From Atkinsonella hypoxylon (lineage: Eukaryota; Ascomycota; Sordariomycetes; Hypocreales; Clavicipitaceae), in the NCBI GenBank assembly GCA_000729835.1, contig JFHB01000110.1:1-64000 (forward strand): a DNA stretch of 64,000 nucleotides. Reading direction: 5' to 3'. Below are positions 56,779 to 64,000 of the stretch, in pieces. Both the position numbers and the translations under genes were made by a program. Numbering within the stretch: position 1 is the stretch's first letter; each line of letters begins with the position of its first letter. The notes below the pieces were generated by a model, which searched no databases, was not told the origin of the DNA, and was given only the letters and a program-made list of their open reading frames with translations.

Positions 56779-57717
56779 GGTTATAAGCCTAGAAGACCTA
56801 TCTGCAAGCTGTTAGCCCGCTGAAATCTACTATTGTGTACTGTATTACCCACTAGAAGCTATATTAAGACCTACGCTAGCAGCTATTGCTGCTATTAGTA
56901 GCTTGCTGGAAGCTATTAATACCTGCTGCACACACATCGCTAGCCACTATACTGGTGTTTTTATTCTGCCCACCCTGTGCCTCCTGCACTCTATACACCC
57001 TATATATATACACTTTTAAAGCTATTCTTAATAGCTAGGTTCTATTGTTGCGCAACATTAAAATATACACATCTGTATACATTACATTTGCACTGTAAAT
57101 CGTTTTATTAGGCACTGCCTAATCAATTATTTCTATTAAGAAATAAGCTTAGCGCTGCACTATATCGCTCGTTGTTATGCTGTTATCTTGTATATCGTGC
57201 ACCCTGTGCACCTCTGTTAGTAGCTATACTACAATTTGTAGTGCACACCTAACAGCTCTTGTTGCTGTTAGATATTCCTGTGTTTTCGGTTGCAGAATTA
57301 ATTTATGTAGTAATCCCACTAGTTGGGATTTTAAAGTAGGAATTAGCTGGATATCCCTAAATTAGCTGTGCCTAGGTCTCCACTGATTTGTTGGAACCTA
57401 ATTAGAGAAGAATCTCCTGAATTTTTTAGCTAAAAATAGCTAGAACCTATGTTTTATGCCTCTCGCAACCGCTTGTTAATCTAGTCTGCTATACAAATTG
57501 TATGTGTATATAGATTGCAATATAACGCAGCCTTTAGAGCCCGTTATATCTATTACGAAAGAAATTGGAGAAAAATCTCAGTATAATTTCTGAAAATATA
57601 GGGCACTTCTAGCCTATATTTAGTAAGAATTATTACTGTTATTTACTACTATTTCCACTGTAATTTAGGCTATAATTAGCTATAAAGAGCGTTAAATTAG
57701 CTATTAAAACCCTTAAA
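56779..57717 (+). other. 5' leader of B4 with primer-binding site
   Basis: 939 bp. The primer site at 56779 reads GGTTATAAGCCTAG, two RIP-type changes from the intact form in B3. A hairpin CTAACAGC/GCTGTTAG with a 7-base loop stands at 57249-57271, just behind the ACTACAATTTGTAGT palindrome (57228-57242). B5-B7 share part of this. No conserved reading frame. Confidence 0.7.
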
Positions 57718-60700
57718 ATAGCACTAAAAGGAACAGGTAAGGGAAAGAGCACAAGCCCTAAACGGGGTAGTGGTTCTAGTACACTAGCTACAGCTGCTAC
57801 TAGCTTTCCTAGTCTAGTAAGGTCCCCCCCTCAGCTAGTAGATTCCTCTTCTAATAAAGAAAATTATACAGCTAAGAAGGCTCTAAAAGAAGCTAGATTA
57901 GCTTCTAAAAGAGTAGTGTAAGTCTATAATATTTAAGCTAATCTAAAAGCTTAAATAGATAAGCAATAAGAGACCCTAAATAGATTTATTAGGTATAGTA
58001 AAGCAAAATAAAGCTAAAATAAAGGTAATATAGCTAATTTACTAAGTAAATTAGATACTATAATTACATCTATAGGTAATCTCTCTATAGGGTCTCCCTC
58101 TAAGGTAGTAGATCCTATTACTTCTAAAAGAACTTCTAAAGTCTCTTTTAAAGCCCCTAAACCTTCTAGTTCCTCTAATAGTGCTACTTTTCTGCCTGCT
58201 TTTAATAAAGGCACTATAAAAGAGTTAAATAAGAAGGTCTACTCTATTCTAGAGGCTGCTAAGCTAAAAGGCCCTAAAAATTTTAAACAGTAGAAGTAAG
58301 CTTTAACTATTTAATTTAGGGCACTAGGATTCCCTTAATTTATTAATAATCCTAGTATAGCTAGTACATTAGTAGATTTAGAGCAAGCTATTATCCTTAT
58401 AATTATAAGAGATAGTTGCCAATCTAGACCTTAAGCTGCTATAAGCTAGTATAAGTCCCCTGTAGATGCCTATAACGTTCTAGTTAGGCAGTATTTGCAG
58501 AGTGCTGAAATATAACGTAGTACGCTATATACTAGTTATTACAACTTATCGTTTTCGAACTATAAGGGATCTTTAGAGGCCTTTAATGCTGAATTTAATA
58601 ATTTACTAGCTAGATTATAGCTCTATAGTGTAGCTATTAATTCTATTGACTAGGTAAATTATTATATTGATGCTTTAAAGAAGACCTTCCCTAGCTAGGC
58701 TGAAAGGCAGCAATATTCTATTAGAGCTGCTAGAGCACAAGGTCTATCTGTAAAAATGCTGAATTTACAGTTCTTTATAGCTAACTTATTAGAAGAATAA
58801 AGAGATAAAAGCTCCTCTATATCTAAGGCTCTTAGTTATAAAGCTTTTAATTCTAATAGTTCTAATAATAATAAAGCTAACTAAGGAAAGAATCCTCCTA
58901 ATTAGAAGAAGAATTCCGATTTTAATTCTAACGATTCTAATGCCTCTAAAGATATAGATAAAGCCTCTAAGAATAAGAAGAAGTAGAAGGGCTGAAGAAG
59001 AAGTAATAAAAATTCTAGGAATAAGGATAGAGAAGCTGCTTTTGCTATAGGTTGTTATAACCTATCTACTAGCAACTAGGATACTATAGAATCTAATAAT
59101 TCTAGCAGTTCTAGTAGTGATAATTCTTACGATTTAGATATAGAATCCACTACTAGTGATACTAGCACTACTAGTAATAATACCCCTTCTTTTAACTATT
59201 CTAATGGAATAATTAAAAACTCCTTACTATACAATATAGGTTCTACCTGTTATATAGTTAACAATAAGGCATTTTTTAGGACTTTTAAGCCTATAAAAAA
59301 GGGTAAAACCGCGCCTATTGCTACTAGAGGAGGTTCTATTTATCCTAAAGGACAGGGAACTGCTGTATTCTAGGTACTAGTTAGTATAAATCTAGCTAAA
59401 TATAGGCCTTTAGCTCTAAAGGATGCTCTATATTGCCTAGGTTTAAATACCAACCTAATTAGTAGTCTAAAGCACTATTTAACAGGGGGCACTCTCCTTA
59501 GAAATTAGCTATTTCTAGCTAATAGAAGCTGCTGTAGGCTTCTAAATCCCAAAAAGCATAGTTTCTTCTTACAGCTTAAGGGGCAAGAGACCCCTAGAGT
59601 GTGTAAAAACCACGCTAATCTCTCTTATATAGGATTTCTAGCTAGCAATAGTTATAATAGCAGTTATAATGCTAGTTATCCTATAGAGGTCTAAATCCCT
59701 TAACAGCCTAGTTTTAATCCTAAGGAATATAGCTAAATTGAGGAATTATCTGATTTTAAAGAAGAAGAAGATAATACTAATAACGATGCTATAGAGCTAT
59801 TAGCCCTAGTTCCTAAACGGGCTCCTAGTTAGATTCCTTCTAATAACAGGGATTTAGAAGGTCTAAATCCTAAGTTGCTAGATATTGGAGGAAATAGCCG
59901 TCTAGATCCCTTAAACGAGGCCTATAGTTCTTAAGAGATCTAGCAAGATAGAGAGCAACAGGAAGCTAGCTCTAATAATAATTCTAGTAGTAATCCTACT
60001 GCTTCTTCTTCCTATAAGAAGCTCCTAGAATTAGCTGCTACTTAGCACATTAGATTAGGGCATATAGGACTCCCTTTACTAAAGAAGACTGCTTCTATTA
60101 CTAAAGGTATTCCTAATTTTACAAAAATCAAGGAAAAGGATTTTAACTGCCTAGCTTGCAACTAAGCTAAAGCTGTTAGAAGACCTAGCAAGCATACTAT
60201 TCCTAACCCCCCTAGATGTTTAGATATTATAGAGGGAGATACCGTTAAAATAGAGCCTATACTGCATAATAAGAGGCCTTTAGTTCTTTTTCTAATTAAT
60301 AGAAAATCACAGTATAAGTGGTCTTTTAATCTAGCTAATAAAGAGAGTTCTACTCTCTATAGCTGTATTAAAGGCTTCTTTAAGGAATTAAAGAACTAGT
60401 ATAACTGCTACCCTAAACACCTTTATTTTAATAGTAGTACAGAAATTAATACTAGGTTGTAAGCTTAGCTATCTTCTAAGGGTATTTACTTTAGCACCTC
60501 TTGCCCCTATATTTACAAACAGAATAGGCTAATAGAGAGAGCTATAAGGGTACTTCTAGACCGTTTATGTACTACCCTACAGTGGTTATAACTACCTCTA
60601 TATCTATAGTCTTACATCCTTCTTGCTATAGTGGATTTAGTTAATACTACTGCGAATAGTACTAAACCACTAAGTCCTAAACAGCTATATTTAGCTGATT

Positions 60701-63027
60701 TAGAGCCTTCTAAGACCTATAAGCCTGATTTTTCTAAAATTAGAGCTATAGGCTTCTATTGCGAAGTTCTAATTCCTTTAGAACAAAGATCTAGGTTGCA
60801 GAAGCTAGCTAAAAGAACTATTCCTAGTAGACTTTTAGCTACACTAGGTTCTAATGTATATCTAATATACATCCCCTCTAAACGAGCTGTTATAAAGACT
60901 AGCTTCGTTAAAATTATAGAAGGAATAGGTCCTATTTCACAGGGCATCCCTAAGGTTCCTATTAGTTCTATAGTGAATAATCCTTTAGAGAGAGAAATCA
61001 ATAACTAGCAGTTAGTAGATAATTATACTCCTAAATATCCTTATCCTAGTCATCTAGATGTGCTGAATTATCCACTAGAACCTGTAGAAAATCAAGCTCT
61101 TCTACCAAGCAACTCTATAGAAGCTGTAGAGGCCCCTAAAGCCCCTATATCTATAGAAGCCCCTTAGGCTAATATAGAACCTATAGAAGCTAAAGCTAAT
61201 GCTAATGCTATAGATTTAGATAGAGACATATTTTCCTTAATTAAGGATCTATGCTTTAAGGCTAGGACTAAAGCAGCTATTACTTCTAATAGTAAGGATA
61301 AACTTCCTAATACGTAGAAGCAAGCCCTAAAAAGCTCTACTAAGCAGCATTAGATAGAAGCTACCTATAGCGAATTTAAGCAGCTATTAGCTGCTAGAAC
61401 CTTTAAATTTATAGGGAAAGACTAAGTACCTAAGGGCTAAAGAGTTCTAAAGAATAGGCTTGTTTATAGGCTTAAAAAGGATAAAGAAAATAATCCTATT
61501 AAATATAAGGCCCGCCTTATTGCTAAGGGATTTATGCAAATAGAAGGTCAAGACTATCTAGAGACCTTTACTGCAACTAGTATTCCTTCTAGCTAGCGTA
61601 TATTATTAGCTCTTGCAGCTTTTAATAACTAGGAAGTTGAGCAAATCGACTTTATAGGAGCGTTTTTAAATAGTAAGCTAAAAGAAGCTATTTATATAGA
61701 AATCCCAGATAGATTCGTTAAATTTGCAGAGCAAGCATCGCTATTAGTAGCTAAGCTACTAAAAAGCTGTAATTACAGGCCTTCTAAAGACTAGGTAATT
61801 AAGCTAGAAAAATCCCTCTATAGTTTAAAGCAAAGTCCTAGAGAATAGCAGCAAATTCTAATAGAATTACTTTAAAAGCATGGATTTAAACCTCTTATAT
61901 TAGACCCAGTAGTCTTTTATAACCTAGCTATATCTACATATATTGCTACTTATGTAGATAACTGTCTTTTAATTGGGCCTAATTTACAATATATTAATAA
62001 GCTTAAAAAGCTACTAAATTAAGCCTATCCAATAGAAGATAGAGGACCAGCAGAATTCTTTCTAGGTGTATAAATCACCTATAATAGGTCTAAAAGGTCT
62101 ATTAAAATCTATTAATCTTAATACATCCTTAAAGCACTAGAAAGATTTAAAATGCTAGATGCTAAGCCAGCTTCTATCCCTATACAGCTAGGAATCCTAA
62201 AGCAACTAGTTATAAAACCTCTCTTAAAATCCAATTATAAGCTTTATTAGAGCATAATAGGCACTATAATGTACCTTATGTTGCTAACTAGGGCTAATAT
62301 TGCTTTTTCTGTTCAGTAGCTATCAACCTTCCTAGCTAAGCCCTATATAGAGCACCTAAACGCCTCTAAGTACCTCCTAAAATACTTAAGTAGTACTAGA
62401 AGCTTTGCTATTATTTATAAGCGTTCTAGTCTACACCCTATAGGGTCTTCTTCTAAAGCTTCTAATAGTTCTATTAGTTGTAAAGAAGTACTTAAGACCC
62501 TCCTTAGTTATTGCAATAGCGATTTTGCTAGTGATAAAACCTCTTCTAAATCAACCTATGCTTATCTATATAAGCTAGCTAGTGGACCTATTAGCTGGAA
62601 ATTAAAGAAAGCTAGTACTATTGCTCTTTTCACTTTAGAAGCAGAATTTAATGCATTATCTAAAGCTATTAGGGAATTAGAGTGGCTCTATAGCCTTTTT
62701 AAGGAGATAAAGCTGCCTTTAACCCCTCCTATTCCTATTAGGTGTAATAATTAAGGCGCTATAGTTACTGCTTACAACCTAACGTTGTATAGTAGGACTA
62801 AGCACACCCTTTTGAAGTTTAACTATATTAGGGAAAAGATTCGTAAAGGTATAGCTAAGGTTAGTTATATTGATATAAATTAGATGCTAGCAGATAGCCT
62901 AACTAAGCCTCTTACTATTTAAAAGCATTAATAATTTATTAAGTTACTAGAGCTTTCTAGCTAGCTTATAAAAGCAACAAAAACACTTAAAAAATCGAAA
63001 AGCAACGAAAAAACAGTTAAAAATTGA
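57718..63027 (+). pseudogene. gag-pol of B4 (copia), single frame
   Basis: The start codon is ATA at 57718 (ATG in B3 and B5). One frame holds from there to TGA at 63027 (5,310 nt), broken by TAG/TAA at former Gln and Trp codons. Protease site Asn-Ile-Gly at 59233-59241. Integrase zinc region near 60046-60160 (His-x3-His..., Cys-x2-Cys), second core acidic codon at 60430 now AAT, Glu kept in Leu-Ile-Glu-Arg near 60535. A 125-codon open stretch (60631-61008) covers the integrase C-terminal part. Reverse transcriptase about 61390-62110 with Tyr-Val-Asp-Asn at 61951-61962. RNase H about 62500-62900, with Trp intact at the Glu-Leu-Glu-Trp site (62680s), where B1 and B3 have TAG. Inactive. Confidence 0.9.
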
Positions 63028-63202
63028 AAACAATAAAAACAATTAACAACAACTAGTTATATTTAACTATAACTACCCTGGAATTGCTGGAATTAGTTAT
63101 ATTATTTAGTTCTATTATTAGTACTGTATTTTGTTGGTTAATTCTAACTTAGATATCCTTTAAAGGAGCTAAGTTGCTTATAGAACTAGTTACTTCTTAT
63201 AT

Positions 63203-63214
63203 TTCTAGAGGGAG
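63203..63214 (+). promoter_or_regulatory. Polypurine tract of B4
   Basis: TTCTAGAGGGAG directly before the 3' LTR, identical to that of B3. Confidence 0.8.
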
Positions 63215-63910
63215 TGTTAAAAATAAGCTACCCTATATAGCCTATTTTTATGCCTACTAGTTGCTCTATTACGTAACCCTTATTAGGTCTTATTACGTTA
63301 ATTTTTAGTAGAGATATCGCTGTTACTAGATGCAAAACATCTAGAATTAACTAAGGTAAAGTTGCCTAACCTATAGTTAACTTTATCTGCGATTTTCTCT
63401 ACAACTAGCAATAGTAGAAATTTAAAAAGTATACTATTTAAAAGCTAAGAATTAGGGCTATCTAATAGTATAATTGTTAGATAGAGTTACTTATAAGGGT
63501 TGCTTATTATTAGTGGAATTTATTAAATTATATACGTAAGCGTCTCGTTTATATAGCTGTAAGTTAATTTTTTTGTTTTTATATAGTAAATCTTTTTGCG
63601 GAAATTATAAAGTAGCCTACAAGCCCCTTCTAGCAACTACAGCCCGCTAATATAGTTGGAGGGTCTATAAGGGACTGGAAAGATTTAAGATCCTACTCTC
63701 ACTAAGTTCGTTACAGCGCTCTTAATATAAAGATACTACTATTACAGTTATCTATTGCCTCTATATGATCTAGTACTATACACTACAGCTTGATTTAGGC
63801 CGCTGCTGCTTCCACTACGTGATAATTGCTAGGAGCAATTACAGGTGCTAAATCTAAGAGACCACTACCCTCTTAGATATCTAGTCCTGTAATCCCTATT
63901 ATTTTCAATA
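63215..63910 (+). repeat. 3' LTR of B4
   Basis: 696 bp. The inner edge is mutated (ACCCTATATAGCC, CTATTACGTAACCCTTATTAGG, GTTAATTTTTAG) against the clean 5' LTR. The outer edge is clean (CACTACGTGATAATTGC, GAGACCACTACCC). Followed by ATACT. Confidence 0.95.
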
Positions 63911-64000
63911 ATACTAAATAAGACTCTTAAATCCTTTATTAATAACAATAAGGCTAATATATAGATAGAAAGCTAGGTAAAGAGATCTATAAATTAATGC
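63911..64000 (+). pseudogene. RNase H / pol C-terminus of C, end segment
   Basis: After the duplicated ATACT the C frame continues with a run of about 25 codons that matches the usual end of fungal copia pol (Lys-Ser-Asn-x...; Asp at the hydrophobic helix; Gly-Lys-Glu near the end). It is cut by the window edge. The 3' LTR of C should lie just outside. Confidence 0.7.

Larger units (their letters stand above)
56083..63910 (+). mobile_element. Complete copia element B4, nested in C
   Basis: 7,828 bp, LTRs of 696 bp each and of one subtype, perfect duplication ATACT (56078-56082 and 63911-63915) in the C RNase H. Structurally complete: LTR, primer site, leader, single gag-pol frame, polypurine tract, LTR. 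Together with B5 it is the cleanest reference for family B boundaries. Confidence 0.96.

Noticed and set aside
1..64000. tRNA, rRNA or host protein genes in the AT-rich stretches
   Set aside because: Looked for in every interval; all readable frames belong to retroelements or to the unassigned remnant D.

Overview
The window is one block of nested, decayed LTR retrotransposons. I see no host gene, tRNA or rRNA. DNA of this kind (very A+T rich, TpA-rich, CpA/TpG-poor, every old reading frame broken almost only by TAG and TAA) is what repeat-induced point mutation (RIP, C-to-T at CpA) leaves in filamentous ascomycetes, so the likely source is an AT-rich compartment (subtelomeric, pericentromeric or isochore type) of a Pezizomycotina fungus. 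The species cannot be told from the sequence.

Six families are present. Family B (Ty1/copia, LTR about 700 bp, one gag-pol frame of about 1,770 codons) dominates: a solo LTR (2365-3059), a broken copy B1 (4111-20875, interrupted), and B5 (12362-20188, -), B6 (20876-29025, -), B7 (29026-30984, -, 5' part), B2 (31938-35053, +, 5' part), B3 (35054-42924, +) and B4 (56083-63910, +). Family A (Ty3/gypsy) is a partial copy A1 (1-4110) and a complete 9.95-kb copy A2 (45927-55875) that carries an extra third reading frame between integrase and 3' LTR. Family C (Ty1/copia, another lineage) is the broken host of A2 and B4 (42925-45926, 55876-56082, 63911-64000). Family E (Ty3/gypsy chromovirus, 5549-11535) sits inside B1. 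Family F is a young, unmutated solo LTR (24043-24365) inside B6. Family D (30985-31937) is an unidentified coding remnant.

Nesting is supported by 5-bp target duplications: AGTAC (E in B1), GTTAA (B5 in B1), ATAGC (F in B6), GCTAT (A2 in C), ATACT (B4 in C) and ATATA (solo LTR in A1). A2 also supplies the uninterrupted version of two sites that are occupied in A1. B6 and B3 have mismatched flanks and two different LTR subtypes each, so they look like products of recombination between elements. From 20.9 to 42.9 kb the B copies form a large imperfect palindrome around the D spacer.

The main result beyond annotation is a mirrored mutation gradient. In complete elements of three families (A2, E, B4, B5, and also B6) the outer edge of each LTR is nearly clean while the inner edge of its partner LTR is mutated. 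The two LTRs of an insertion start identical, so they act as an internal control: RIP-like mutation fades towards the ends of the repeated unit. No element here looks able to move by itself: protease, integrase and reverse transcriptase catalytic codons are mutated.
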